This document shows positions 8,300-16,701 of a stretch of 64,000 bases of DNA, in pieces. Every line of letters begins with the position of its first letter. Positions within the stretch are counted from its first letter, which is position 1. The translations under genes were made by a program, and so were the position numbers. Source of the stretch: Corallococcus silvisoli (lineage in GTDB: Bacteria > Myxococcota > Myxococcia > Myxococcales > Myxococcaceae); contig NZ_JAAAPJ010000006.1 in the NCBI RefSeq assembly GCF_009909145.1, positions 496,001 through 560,000 of the forward strand. Reading direction: 5' to 3'. The notes under the pieces were generated by a model. That model made no database searches. It was given only the letters and a program-made list of their open reading frames with translations, and was not told the DNA's origin.

Positions 8300-9087
8300 G
8301 CGAGGAACCGGCGTTGATCCACCCGATCGTGACCGACGCGCAAGGCCGTCCGCTGGATGTGATTCAGCTGCGGGGGCTCACGGCGGACTGCATCGTGGGC
8401 GTCTACAACCGGGAGCGCGTGACGCCCCAGCCGCTGCGCCTGGACGTGGCGCTCTTCCTGGATGCGCGGCAGGCCGCGGTGGGGGGGAAGCTGGCGAACA
8501 CGGTGCATTACGGGCGGCTGGCCGGAGAGCTGCGCTTCCTCCTGGATGCGTGCCGCTTCGAGCTGCTGGAGTCCGCGGCGGAGGCGGTGTGCCGCTACCT
8601 GCTGGCGCCGCCCACGGACGCGGCGCCGCACGCGCGGGTGCGAGCCGCCACGGTGCGAGTCACCAAGCCGGAGGCGCTGAGCGGGTGGGCCATCCCCTCG
8701 CTCCAGATGCACCGGACCTCCGATGAGATGGTGTACCGGACGGAGGAGCGGCCATTCGGGCGGGTGGATGTCATCCACGAGGGGGCCACGTACGGGGTGT
8801 ACCGGCTGCGGGTGGATCCGGGTGGGGTCATCCCGCCGCGCGCGGACGGGCACACGGAGGGCAGCGAGCTGGTGCTGGGCGCGGGGATGCTGCTCCAGGG
8901 GCAGGGGGTGGGGCGGGGCATGGCGTTCCAGGGGCCGGGCGTGTTCGCGCACCGCTACGGCAACCCGACGGGGACGGAGCAGACGGTGGTGGGGGTGTAC
9001 CGGCCGCGGCTGGTGTTCTCGGAGGGGCGGGGTGGGGAGGCGGTGCTGCCCGTGGATCCAGGGGCCCAGTACTACCTGCCCGAATAG
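8296..9087 (+). CDS. Dihydroneopterin aldolase (FolB) fused to a cupin-like domain
   Basis: The protein has 263 residues. Residues about 15-125 are a FolB/tunnelling fold: LRGLTADCIVGVYNRER has the conserved Tyr and Glu that bind the pterin, and VTKPEAL carries the expected late Lys. FolB converts 7,8-dihydroneopterin to 6-hydroxymethyl-dihydropterin in folate synthesis. Residues about 140-263 form an extra domain with cupin features (VYRLRVDPGGVIPPRADGH, then HRYGNPTGTEQTVVGVYRP), absent from ordinary 120-residue FolB. It is coupled to the preceding FolM-like gene by a 4-bp overlap. The role of the cupin part is unknown. It could be a pterin- or metal-binding module or an isomerase. Confidence 0.8.
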   Translation: MSEEPALIHPIVTDAQGRPLDVIQLRGLTADCIVGVYNRERVTPQPLRLDVALFLDARQAAVGGKLANTVHYGRLAGELRFLLDACRFELLESAAEAVCRYLLAPPTDAAPHARVRAATVRVTKPEALSGWAIPSLQMHRTSDEMVYRTEERPFGRVDVIHEGATYGVYRLRVDPGGVIPPRADGHTEGSELVLGAGMLLQGQGVGRGMAFQGPGVFAHRYGNPTGTEQTVVGVYRPRLVFSEGRGGEAVLPVDPGAQYYLPE

Positions 9088-9179
9088 GGACAGCGGGCGG
9101 GCGGGCGGTGGGTGGCGGAGCGACGGAGCCTGGAGGGTGTGCTAGCTCTAGGGGCGGCTCGCTGTTGAAGGACGCATGG

Positions 9180-9926
9180 ATGAACCTGGACCGGCGGATT
9201 CAGCTGTTCGTGGCGCTCGCGGGGCTGTTCGTCACCTCGCTGGTGGTGGGTGACATCATCGGGGTGAAGCTGTTCGAGGTTCACCTGGGGCCGGTGGTCG
9301 CGGTGATGTCGATGGGGATGTTGCCGTTCCCGGTGACGTTCCTGCTGACGGACATCCTCAACGAGTTCTACGGCAAGAAGGCCGCGCGGTTCGTGACGTG
9401 GGTGGGCTTCTTCATGGCCATCTTCACGTTCGCGATCGTCTCCGTGTCGGTCGAGATTCCGTGGGCGCCGATGACGGAGGCGAAGGACTACATCGGCACG
9501 GTGGCGCCGTCGTTCAACAACGTGTTCGGTGGTTCGCAGCGCATCCTGATGGCGTCGATGGTGGCGTATCTGGTGGGGCAGTTCTCGGACATCGCGGTCT
9601 TCAACCTGCTCAAGCGGGTGACGAACAATCGGATGTTGTGGCTGCGGGCCACGGGTTCGACGGTGGTGTCGCAGCTCATCGACACGGTGGTGGTGCAGTT
9701 CGTCGCGTGGACGGGGGTGTTGCCCCGGGAGGTCATCTTCCGGATCATCTTCACGTCGTACGCGGTGAAGCTGTTGATAGCGATTGGCCTCACGCCGCTC
9801 GTCTACCTGGGGCACACGCTGGTGGAGCGCAAGCTGGGCATTTCGCCGGTGGTGCTGGGCGCGGACGGTGAGCCGGTGAACCTGACGCCCGCCAGCCCCG
9901 AGCCCCCGCCAGCGGCCATGGCCTGA
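9180..9926 (+). CDS. Queuosine-precursor-type transporter (YhhQ/VUT family)
   Basis: A 248-residue membrane protein with six or more hydrophobic segments. Diagnostic features of the COG1738/VUT family are VTFLLTDILNEFYGKKAAR in the second loop and the QFSDIAVFNLLKR block, followed by a Ser/Thr-rich VVSQLIDTVVVQFVAW helix. YhhQ of E. coli imports the queuine precursors preQ0/preQ1. AAGGA lies 7 bases before the ATG at 9180. It may follow the folB fusion in the same transcript (92-bp gap), but I see no functional link. No queuosine biosynthesis gene is present in the window. Confidence 0.85.
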   Translation: MNLDRRIQLFVALAGLFVTSLVVGDIIGVKLFEVHLGPVVAVMSMGMLPFPVTFLLTDILNEFYGKKAARFVTWVGFFMAIFTFAIVSVSVEIPWAPMTEAKDYIGTVAPSFNNVFGGSQRILMASMVAYLVGQFSDIAVFNLLKRVTNNRMLWLRATGSTVVSQLIDTVVVQFVAWTGVLPREVIFRIIFTSYAVKLLIAIGLTPLVYLGHTLVERKLGISPVVLGADGEPVNLTPASPEPPPAAMA

Positions 9927-9961
9927 CATGCGGTAGACTGCGGGGGACAGGAGGGAGTCCC

Positions 9962-10957
9962 ATGCAGTTCACGCTGACAGACGATCCGCCGCCCATGTTC
10001 GGGTTATTGGCAACTTTTCTGCTGATGTTTCTCTTCCTGGTGCCGTGGGTCGCGCTGCCGCTGGTGCTCTGGCTGAGGCGGGGCGCTCGGGACAGTCATG
10101 ACGTATTGAGCCTGAAGGCTCCGTCGCCGTGGACCCGCACCCTGGGCATCCGCGAACTCATGGGTTGGGCCTGCTCGGGCGCCGTATTCATGGGACCGCT
10201 GTTGTGGCTTGCCATCATCGTTGTGAAGGAATACCGGAAGCTCGGCCTGGGCGAAGCACGCTTCGACATCCAGCCGTGGAGCATCGAGGCATTCTTCTCG
10301 GGCCTCGTCGTGGCCACGCCGGTGATCGTGTTGCTGTTCATGCGTTGGCTGGGGCAGGGGGCTGGAATGTCCCGAGACGGCTCTCGTGGACGCGTCAGTC
10401 TCGCGCAGCGTTTGGGTGACCTGGTGGGCTGGACTGGAGTGACGGCGATGCTCGTCGTCCCCAGCTTGTTCAGTGTGCGGGCTCTTATCGGCGTCTTGGT
10501 CACGATCGGGCAGTGCTACTACTTCCAGTTCGGACCGCCGCCGGCTCGGATCCTCGTGCTCCTGGGACTGGATCGTGCCGGGCCTTGGGATTTCGCGATG
10601 ATTCTCGTCGTCTTTGTGACCACTGCGATTCTGCTCGCGTCGTGGCGACGACTGGATGTCTCCCCTCAAGATGTCCTGCGGTCGGTGACGCAGTCGGGTC
10701 GAAGCTTCTTTTCGGCCTTGCAAGACTTCATGTCATGGGCCTGCATCGCGGCCCTGTTCATCGGGCCATTGCTGCTCGGCATGGCGTTTCTCATCAACGT
10801 GGATGGCATGTTTCTGGACCACTTCGACGAGACGCTTGTTGGCGTCGAACCCAACTCCTGGGGCTGGTTCGCCGCGATGACGCTGCTGCTCGGCCTGCTG
10901 CGCGTGCGGTGGCTGCGCACGGCTTCGACGCGTCAGGACGTGCTCCACATCGCGTGA
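9962..10957 (+). CDS. Multi-pass membrane protein with internal repeats, unknown function
   Basis: The protein has 331 residues, with seven or eight hydrophobic helices and no family I recognise. It is built from repeated units: a helix ending in (R)WLRR or SWRR, a short polar loop ending in xDVL (near residues 45, 236 and 325), then a helix of the type D/E-(F/L)-M-x-W-A-C-x-x-A-x-F-x-GPLL (near 66-82 and 256-272, with a weaker copy near 150). AGGAGGG is well spaced from the ATG, and a TAGACT -10-like hexamer lies at 9934-9939. Codon third positions look less G/C-biased than in the neighbours, a hint of recent acquisition or relaxed selection. Confidence 0.7.
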   Translation: MQFTLTDDPPPMFGLLATFLLMFLFLVPWVALPLVLWLRRGARDSHDVLSLKAPSPWTRTLGIRELMGWACSGAVFMGPLLWLAIIVVKEYRKLGLGEARFDIQPWSIEAFFSGLVVATPVIVLLFMRWLGQGAGMSRDGSRGRVSLAQRLGDLVGWTGVTAMLVVPSLFSVRALIGVLVTIGQCYYFQFGPPPARILVLLGLDRAGPWDFAMILVVFVTTAILLASWRRLDVSPQDVLRSVTQSGRSFFSALQDFMSWACIAALFIGPLLLGMAFLINVDGMFLDHFDETLVGVEPNSWGWFAAMTLLLGLLRVRWLRTASTRQDVLHIA

Positions 10958-11030
10958 GTCAGCAGCGGCGCAGGAGCCGGAGCGAGGTGATTCCTCGACA
11001 GCGGGCGGGTCCGCCAAGGAGAATGATCGA

Positions 11031-11693
11031 ATGATCACGCTCTACGGCTTCGGCCGCGTCAACTCGAAGGTCGTGGGGCTCACGCGCGACTTGCGCGTCC
11101 TGTGGACGCTCGAGGAGCTGGGTGTGCCCTACCGGGTGCATGGCGTGGATCACCCCGCGGGGGAAACCCGGAGCGAGGAGTACCGGCGGCTGAACCCCTT
11201 CGCTCAGGTGCCGGTGCTCGAGGACGAAGGCTTCGTGCTCACCGAGACGGGGGCGATCCTGCTGTACCTGGCGGAGAAGACGGGCCGCTTGATGCCCGCG
11301 GATTTCCAGGGCCGGGCCCAGGTGACGCGCTGGTGCTTCGCCGCGCTCAACACCGTGGAGCCCCCGCTGTTCCAGATCGTGATGATCGATCTGCTCGGCG
11401 ACGCCGACCCCACCGGCGCGCAGCGGCGTCCCGGGATGGTGAACCATGCCGAGCTCCATCTGACAGCGCTCGAGGACTGGCTTCGGGGGCGTCCGCATCT
11501 CGCCGGTGAGGCGTTCACCGTGGCGGACATCCTGATGACCACGGTGCTGCGCGAGGTGCGCAACGCGGGCGTGCTCGACCGCTTCCCCCGGGTCTCCGCC
11601 TACCGCGAGCGCTGTGAGGCACGGCCCGCCTGGCGGCGGACCTTGGATGCCTATGAGCAGCGGCTCGGGGCCCCGGCGGGCAGCGCGCGTTAG
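11031..11693 (+). CDS. Glutathione S-transferase family protein
   Basis: A 220-residue soluble protein. The N-terminal thioredoxin-like domain runs ITLYGFGRVNSKVVGLTRDL to the cis-proline block NPFAQVPVLEDEGFVLTETGAILLYLAEK (residues about 55-85), whose Glu-Thr/Ser pair binds the glutathione gamma-glutamyl group. The C-terminal helical domain contains the FTVADILMTTVLREV N-capping box typical of GSTs. The catalytic position near residue 9-11 carries Asn-Ser, as in beta- or theta-like enzymes. It is probably cytoplasmic detoxification or a dehalogenase-like activity. The start is an ATG with an AAGGAGAATG context and tight spacing. Confidence 0.88.
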   Translation: MITLYGFGRVNSKVVGLTRDLRVLWTLEELGVPYRVHGVDHPAGETRSEEYRRLNPFAQVPVLEDEGFVLTETGAILLYLAEKTGRLMPADFQGRAQVTRWCFAALNTVEPPLFQIVMIDLLGDADPTGAQRRPGMVNHAELHLTALEDWLRGRPHLAGEAFTVADILMTTVLREVRNAGVLDRFPRVSAYRERCEARPAWRRTLDAYEQRLGAPAGSAR

Positions 11694-11758
11694 CGTGTGC
11701 CCGCGAAGGACCTCCTCGCCGGGCCCCCTCGACCTGTCTCGCGGAGATGCCCTGGGGC

Positions 11759-12103
11759 CTAGCACGGCTCCGGCGCATCCACGCAGCACTGCTCCGGCTC
11801 ATCCACGCACTTGCCGGCGGGGTGATTCAGACAGCAGAGCAGGCCCGAATAACAGTACATGGTCCCATTCGGAGTGCTCTCCCTGACGCCACAGGGCAGA
11901 TCGTTCGGCGTCACAGGCCTGCACGCGGAGTCGATGCAACCCAGGCCCTCCTCACAGTCGTCGTTGTCCGCGCAATACTTCAGGCCCTGCTCCACCGAGG
12001 CCGTCTCCGGCGCGGCGCTGTCCTTCACCCCGCCACAGCCCGTCAGCGCACCGAAACCCAGCACCGCGAACATCACCAGTCCACGCAGCTTGTTCATGCC
12101 CAT
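11759..12103 (-). CDS. Small cysteine-rich lipoprotein
   Basis: The protein has 114 residues. MGMNKLRGLVMFAVLGFGAL followed by TGC is a lipoprotein signal (lipobox LTGC). The mature part contains about a dozen cysteines in patterns such as CADNDDCEEGLGCIDSACRP and CCLNHPAGKCVDEPEQCCVD, reminiscent of the disulfide-rich knots found in many myxobacterial surface proteins. AAGGA lies 8 bases before the ATG at 12103. An ATG two codons later is the alternative. The cysteines imply extracytoplasmic folding with Dsb assistance. Function unknown. Confidence 0.75.
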   Translation of the reverse strand: MGMNKLRGLVMFAVLGFGALTGCGGVKDSAAPETASVEQGLKYCADNDDCEEGLGCIDSACRPVTPNDLPCGVRESTPNGTMYCYSGLLCCLNHPAGKCVDEPEQCCVDAPEPC

Positions 12104-12140
12104 CTCGCTTGTCCTTGAAGGAGGGGCTGACAAGTCTAGA

Positions 12141-12174
12141 GGGCCGGGTCTGCCATTGATAGGGGACCCGGCCC
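12141..12174 (-). terminator. Stem-loop after the U32 gene
   Basis: A perfect 10-bp stem (GGGCCGGGTC / GACCCGGCCC) with a 14-base loop lies 9 bp beyond the U32 stop codon. On the minus strand the stem is followed by a mixed T-rich stretch rather than a T run. It separates the U32 gene from the small lipoprotein gene downstream. Confidence 0.55.
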
Positions 12175-12183
12175 CCATGAACC

Positions 12184-14793
12184 TCAGCGTGTGTTTGGAG
12201 CTGGGTGCTTGAGGACCTGCATGGTGCCGCGCGTGACCCCGAACTGCTCATGCACCGCCGCGCGCTTCACCGCCTCCGCGGGTGCCAGCCGGCCCGCGAG
12301 CAGCTCCTGATACGCGGCCAGCACGCGCGCGGCCTCCTCCCGCGTCTCGCGCACGAACTCCACGCGGAAGCGCCGCACGCCGCGCTCCAGCAAGCGCGGC
12401 ACCAGCGACGCCGCGCTCTGGGCCTGCGCGTTGAACACCGTGTTGCGGCACCCCACGTCCACGATGACCGGGTGCTCCAATCCCAGCCGGTCCTTGAGCG
12501 CGATGGCGTGCTTCTCACAAGGCCGCCCACAGGCCTTGTAGTCGCGCCCGTTGGACAGCGTGTGCGAATACACGCAGTGCTCCGTGTGGAACGTGGCGAT
12601 GTGGTGATGCAGCGCCACCGCGAACCGGTGCGCTGGCGCCTTCTCCAACAAGGCGAAGAGCTGCTCCGAGTCCAGGTCGTGCGACACCGTCAGCGTGTCC
12701 AACCCCAGCCCCAACAGGTGGGAAGCCGTCAGCGAGTTCGTGACGTTGAGGGAGAAGTCCCCGTGCAGCACCGGCCGCGCCGCGCCCGCCGGCTGCTCCA
12801 GGAAGTGCATCATCGCGCCCCAGTGCCGCACCAGCACCGCGTCGGGTCGCAGCCGGTCCAGCCGCGTGTCGTAGCCCTCCTCGCCCGGCTTCTGCACGCG
12901 CACCGTCGCGATGGTGACGCGCAGCCCCGCCGCGCGCGCCCGCTCCACCGCCTTCTGGAGCCCCACCATCTCCATCCAGTCCAGCTCCACCTCGCCCAGC
13001 CCGGCCGCGATGGCCGCCTCCAACTGCGCCGCGTTCCGGCACAGCGGCAGCAACCGCGGCGCCTCCGGCTCCGGCCGCGCCACCACCCGCGCCAGCAATC
13101 CCTGGCGCACGCCGTCCTCCACCGCCTCCGTGCTCACGGTCCGCGCGGGCCCGCGCTCCACGTCCGCCGTCAGCTCCGCCACCAGCTGCCGGCGCAGCGC
13201 CTTCAGCTCCGACACCGGCAGGTGCAGCCCCGGCGCCAGTCCAGACGCGTCCAGCGCCGCCAGATGGAACGACGTCCCACCCAGCGCGGCCAGCTTGTCC
13301 TTGAGCAGCGCCGCATCCACGCCCGCGCCGCGTGAAGGCGCCAGCAGCGTCGTTCCCACCGCCTCCCGCGTGTAGCGCCCGGTGCTCATCCGCACGCGCA
13401 GCGGGGTGCCCTCCGCGCCCGTCACCCAGAGCGACAGCGCGATGCGGCCCTCGGGCTCGCCCTCCGCGAGCAGCCCCTCCGTGCGCCGCGCGAGCGCCGG
13501 GTCGCTGTTGAGCCACACGCGCTGCCCCGGCGCCACCCGGCCCAGGTCCGGCCCGGGATGGCCGAAGCCCAGCACCCACGCGTCGCCCTCGCGCTCCACG
13601 CGGAAGATGGGGCCGCCCGGCTCGTGCTTGTCCTCGGGCGCGCCCGCGTCGAACACCACGCCCATGCCCGGGCGCGGATCCACGTCCGCGGGGTCCGGCT
13701 CGCCGGTCAGCGGCGCCGACACCGCGCCCGAGGGCGCCTCCGGCCGCGCATCCCCCAGGCCCAGCGCGCCCGTCCACGGCCGGTCGTCCGGCACCACGAG
13801 CACGTCCTTGCCCGCCACGGCGTGCACCCGGCCCAGGTACAGCCCCCGGTGCTTGGGAAAGCGCCCCTCCACCAGCGTCTGGTGGTCCGACCCCGCCAGG
13901 AACCCGTGCGAGAACCCCCGGCTGTATGACAGCGACATCTCCGCCAGGTCCTTCGCCAGCCGCGCCCCGTCGGGCCTCCCCTCCATCACCCCGTCCAGCC
14001 ACCGACGGTAGCCCTGCACCGTGCTGGAGACGTACTGCGGCCCCTTGAGCCGGCCTTCAATCTTCAGGCTGTGCACGCCGATGTCCGCCAGCTCCGGCAC
14101 CGCCCTCACGCCCGCCAGGTCCTTGGGGCTGAGCAGGTACTTCACCTCGCCCAGGTCGCGTGTCTCACCATCCACCACCAGGTCGTACGGCAACCGGCAG
14201 GACTGCGCGCACTGGCCCCGGTTGGCGGACCGGCCCCCCCACGCCTCGCTCGTGAGGCATTGGCCGCTCCACGACATGCAGAGCGCCCCGTGGATGAAGA
14301 CCTCCAGCTCGATGTCCGTCTGTGACGCGAGCCGGCGAATCTCCGCCACCGACAGCTCCCGCGGCACCACCATCCGCGTGAAGCCCAGCCCCGTGGCGAA
14401 CCGCGCCCCCTCCGCGCTGGACAGCGTCATCTGCGTGGACGCGTGCAACTCCAACTGCGGGCACACCGCCCGCGCCAGCAGCGCCACCGCGGGGTCTTGC
14501 ACGATGAGCGCGTCCACTCCCGCCCGCGCCACCCCGCGCAGCAGGTGCTCCACCACCGGCAGCTCCGGCTCGAACACCAACGTGTTCAGCGTCACGTAGG
14601 CGCGCGCGCCCGCCCGGTGGATGAGGCCCACCGTCTCGGACAGCCGCTCCAGTGAGAAGTTTTCCGCGCGGGCCCGCGCGTTGAACCCCTCGTCGAGCCC
14701 GAAGTAGACAGCGTCCGCGCCACTGGCGAGGGCGGCACGCAACGACTCCAGGTCACCGGCGGGGGCGAGGATTTCGGGGCGTCGGGGAGACAT
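12184..14793 (-). CDS. U32-family protein (RlhA/TrhP-type tRNA/rRNA hydroxylation)
   Basis: An 869-residue U32 protein. It was once called collagenase-like, but characterised members (TrhP, RlhA) perform prephenate-dependent hydroxylation of uridine or cytidine in tRNA or 23S rRNA. It starts EILAPAGDLESLRAALASGA and has a VYFGLDEGFNARARA block. A cysteine-rich segment, CMSWSGQCLTSEAWGGRSAN then RGQCAQSCRLPYD (about 169-203), probably holds an Fe-S cluster. A DUF3656-like region lies in the middle, and a second barrel-like half has another cysteine motif (EHCVYSHTLS…CGRPCEKH, about residue 735). RlhA of E. coli is about 650 residues, so this is a long two-half form. It is monocistronic as far as I can see. 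Confidence 0.85.
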   Translation of the reverse strand: MSPRRPEILAPAGDLESLRAALASGADAVYFGLDEGFNARARAENFSLERLSETVGLIHRAGARAYVTLNTLVFEPELPVVEHLLRGVARAGVDALIVQDPAVALLARAVCPQLELHASTQMTLSSAEGARFATGLGFTRMVVPRELSVAEIRRLASQTDIELEVFIHGALCMSWSGQCLTSEAWGGRSANRGQCAQSCRLPYDLVVDGETRDLGEVKYLLSPKDLAGVRAVPELADIGVHSLKIEGRLKGPQYVSSTVQGYRRWLDGVMEGRPDGARLAKDLAEMSLSYSRGFSHGFLAGSDHQTLVEGRFPKHRGLYLGRVHAVAGKDVLVVPDDRPWTGALGLGDARPEAPSGAVSAPLTGEPDPADVDPRPGMGVVFDAGAPEDKHEPGGPIFRVEREGDAWVLGFGHPGPDLGRVAPGQRVWLNSDPALARRTEGLLAEGEPEGRIALSLWVTGAEGTPLRVRMSTGRYTREAVGTTLLAPSRGAGVDAALLKDKLAALGGTSFHLAALDASGLAPGLHLPVSELKALRRQLVAELTADVERGPARTVSTEAVEDGVRQGLLARVVARPEPEAPRLLPLCRNAAQLEAAIAAGLGEVELDWMEMVGLQKAVERARAAGLRVTIATVRVQKPGEEGYDTRLDRLRPDAVLVRHWGAMMHFLEQPAGAARPVLHGDFSLNVTNSLTASHLLGLGLDTLTVSHDLDSEQLFALLEKAPAHRFAVALHHHIATFHTEHCVYSHTLSNGRDYKACGRPCEKHAIALKDRLGLEHPVIVDVGCRNTVFNAQAQSAASLVPRLLERGVRRFRVEFVRETREEAARVLAAYQELLAGRLAPAEAVKRAAVHEQFGVTRGTMQVLKHPAPNTR

Positions 14794-15001
14794 GGCTCCT
14801 ACCTAGCACGACCTCCGCTGTCCCTCTCCCCCCGGTGTCTGCCCACCCCCCAGACAGGCGTCCGGCGCACCCCGTCAATCTCCACCCAAAGCGATACGGG
14901 TGATTGGCGCGACAATGATTCCAGTGGGAGAGGTTTAGCAGGCCAAATGTTTGTCATTAATCATGGGGGTGATATCCCCTGAGGCAGGCGCGCCGGGCAG
15001 G

Positions 15002-15020
15002 CACCCGCGACTTGCGGGTG
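15002..15020. promoter_or_regulatory. Small hairpin in the leader before the acyltransferase-like gene
   Basis: CACCCGC and GCGGGTG form a perfect 7-bp stem with a 5-base loop, about 46 bp before the start at 15067. The rest of the 14794-15066 gap is less GC-rich than its surroundings (around 14930-14965) and should hold the two divergent promoters. I can define no hexamers with confidence. Confidence 0.35.
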
Positions 15021-15066
15021 GGGGATGCCATCAACGCCGCGCGCCATCTTCCGAAAGGGATAGCCA

Positions 15067-16212
15067 ATGGAACGCGAGCGGATGTCGGGGGCGCGGTCCG
15101 CCTCTGGACGGCTGGAAGCGGTGGATGCCATGCGGGGCACGGTGATGTTGCTCGTGTTCCTGTCGCACTTCGCGGATGCGTATCTGTATCCGCTGGGCGG
15201 CGAGGCCGCGCACCTGCGCGAGCGGATGAACCTGCTGACGATGATGGCCACGCCCGGCTTCATGGTCATCAGCGGCCTGATGCTGGGGCTGCTGCACTCG
15301 CGAAGCCGGGACTTCGGTCCCCTGCGAGAGCGGCTCCAGCGCCGGGGCCTGTTCCTGCTCACCGTGGGCCACCTGCTCATCGTGCCCACCTGCCGCTTCT
15401 GGGCGAACGAGCCCCTGTACCTGCTGCGCATCCTGCCGGTGACGGACACCATCGGGCTGGCGCTGCTCGTGGGGCCGTGGGTGGTGACGCGGCTGGACGG
15501 ACGCGCGCGCGCCTGGCTGGGCGTGGGCCTGTTCGCGCTGAGCTGGACGGTGAGCCTGTGCTGGTGGCCGGAGGCGGCCGTGGCCCGCACCCTCAAGGAG
15601 GCGCTCTTCGGGCAGCGCGAGCTGTCCGTGCTCCTCTCCAGCTTCCCGGTGGTGCCGTGGCTGGGCGTGTACCTGGTGGGCAGCATGTTCGGGGAGTGGC
15701 TGGGGACCTGGGGCCGCGCGGACGTGAAGGGCGTGGCGCGGCGCTTCGAATTCGTGGGCCTGGGCATCGCCACCTTCGGCGGCGGCCTGGTGGTCCTCCA
15801 CATCGCGGTGCGCCACCTGTGGCAGGGCGCCGGCTTCACCACGCTGATGGCGCTCACCTCCCAGGCGCAGAAGTACCCGCCGGGGCCCGCCTACGTCGCG
15901 CTCTACGGCGGCACGGTGCTCGCGGTGATGGGCCTGCTGATGCGCGCGGAGCAGGCCGGGTACCTGTCGCGCTACCTGCGCGCGGCGAGCGTCATCGGTC
16001 GGCACTCGCTGTTCGCGTTCATGCTCCAGTTCTACGTTTACTACGTGGGCCTGTACCTGCTGCGCCTGCACTACACGCCGCTGTGGCCGCTGCTGTTCGT
16101 CTTCAGCGCGGTGCTCCAGTGGAGCGCGCTGTACGCGTGGGACCTGCGCGGCCGTGCCCGCGAGGCCTCCGCGCGTCTGCCGGCGGGTGTCCCCGTGCCC
16201 GGCGCTCGCTGA
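15067..16212 (+). CDS. Integral membrane acyltransferase-like protein (HGSNAT/DUF1624 or acyltransferase-3 type)
   Basis: The protein has 381 residues with about ten hydrophobic helices. RLEAVDAMRGTVMLLVFLSH near residue 14 is the R-x-x-x-x-D-x-x-RG…H signature shared by heparan-alpha-glucosaminide N-acetyltransferase-like (DUF1624) and acyltransferase-3 membrane proteins. These carry acyl groups across the membrane onto sugars or lipids. The conserved FMVISGLMLG helix follows. The C-terminus has another amphipathic block (RHSLFAFMLQFYVYYVGLYL), as in OpgC-type proteins. The acceptor is unknown. The ATG at 15067 begins a short polar lead before the signature, and AAAGGG lies about 9 bases upstream. 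Confidence 0.7.
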   Translation: MERERMSGARSASGRLEAVDAMRGTVMLLVFLSHFADAYLYPLGGEAAHLRERMNLLTMMATPGFMVISGLMLGLLHSRSRDFGPLRERLQRRGLFLLTVGHLLIVPTCRFWANEPLYLLRILPVTDTIGLALLVGPWVVTRLDGRARAWLGVGLFALSWTVSLCWWPEAAVARTLKEALFGQRELSVLLSSFPVVPWLGVYLVGSMFGEWLGTWGRADVKGVARRFEFVGLGIATFGGGLVVLHIAVRHLWQGAGFTTLMALTSQAQKYPPGPAYVALYGGTVLAVMGLLMRAEQAGYLSRYLRAASVIGRHSLFAFMLQFYVYYVGLYLLRLHYTPLWPLLFVFSAVLQWSALYAWDLRGRAREASARLPAGVPVPGAR

Positions 16213-16284
16213 GGCGGGCAGGCAGGGGAGCGAGCCCTGGCGAAGGGCCTCGGGCGTCCCCATCCTTCGGGACAGGAGGCCGTG

Positions 16285-16563
16285 ATGCTCGAGGTCGTCG
16301 TCTACATGAAGCGCACCTGTCCCTATTCGCGCCAGGCCATGGACCTGCTCAACGAGAAGGGCTGCGAGTTCCAGAAGGTGGACGTCGCCGCGAACGAGGA
16401 GCGGCGCGCGGAGATGGAGGAGCGCTGCGGCCGTCACACCGTGCCGCAGATCTTCATCGCGGGCCGCCACGTCGGCGGCTGCGACGACCTGTATGCCTTG
16501 GAGGAGCGCGGGGAGCTGGACGCGCTGCTCTGCGGGAGCGCTGAGGACTCCACCGCGCCCTGA
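16285..16563 (+). CDS. Glutaredoxin with CPYS active site
   Basis: A 92-residue glutaredoxin. VVVYMKRTCPYSRQAMDLL gives the active site C-P-Y-S, where a serine replaces the second cysteine of dithiol GrxC. HTVPQIFIAGRHVGGCDDL shows the cis-proline (TVP) and the GG-C-D-D glutathione-binding block. A monothiol CPYS enzyme can reduce glutathione mixed disulfides but not protein disulfides by the dithiol route, and CPYS forms can coordinate Fe-S clusters. I infer deglutathionylation or cluster handling. AGGAGG precedes the ATG at 16285 at good spacing, and the in-frame GTG at 16282 is the alternative. Confidence 0.9.
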   Translation: MLEVVVYMKRTCPYSRQAMDLLNEKGCEFQKVDVAANEERRAEMEERCGRHTVPQIFIAGRHVGGCDDLYALEERGELDALLCGSAEDSTAP

Positions 16564-16581
16564 CGCGTGCCTTGAAGCCGT

Positions 16582-16608
16582 GCCCCGGGCGGGAGCCATC
16601 CCGGGGGC
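16582..16608 (+). terminator. Stem-loop after glutaredoxin
   Basis: GCCCCGGG pairs with CCCGGGG(G)C, an 8-bp stem with one bulged G and a 10-base loop, 18 bp after the glutaredoxin stop. There is no T run. It may slow or end transcription. Confidence 0.35.
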
Positions 16609-16701
16609 GCGGCGCCGGACCCGGGGCTTTCGAGGCGGGCTGCCCCTGACCCCGGGGGTTGTGTAGACTCCGGGGCCCCTCGCTCCGGAGTCCTCCGAAC
16701 C

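Noticed and set aside
14794..15066. Possible small RNA or riboswitch in the AT-richer gap
   Set aside because: Only one 7-bp stem is seen. There is no terminator and no conserved riboswitch core that I can recognise.
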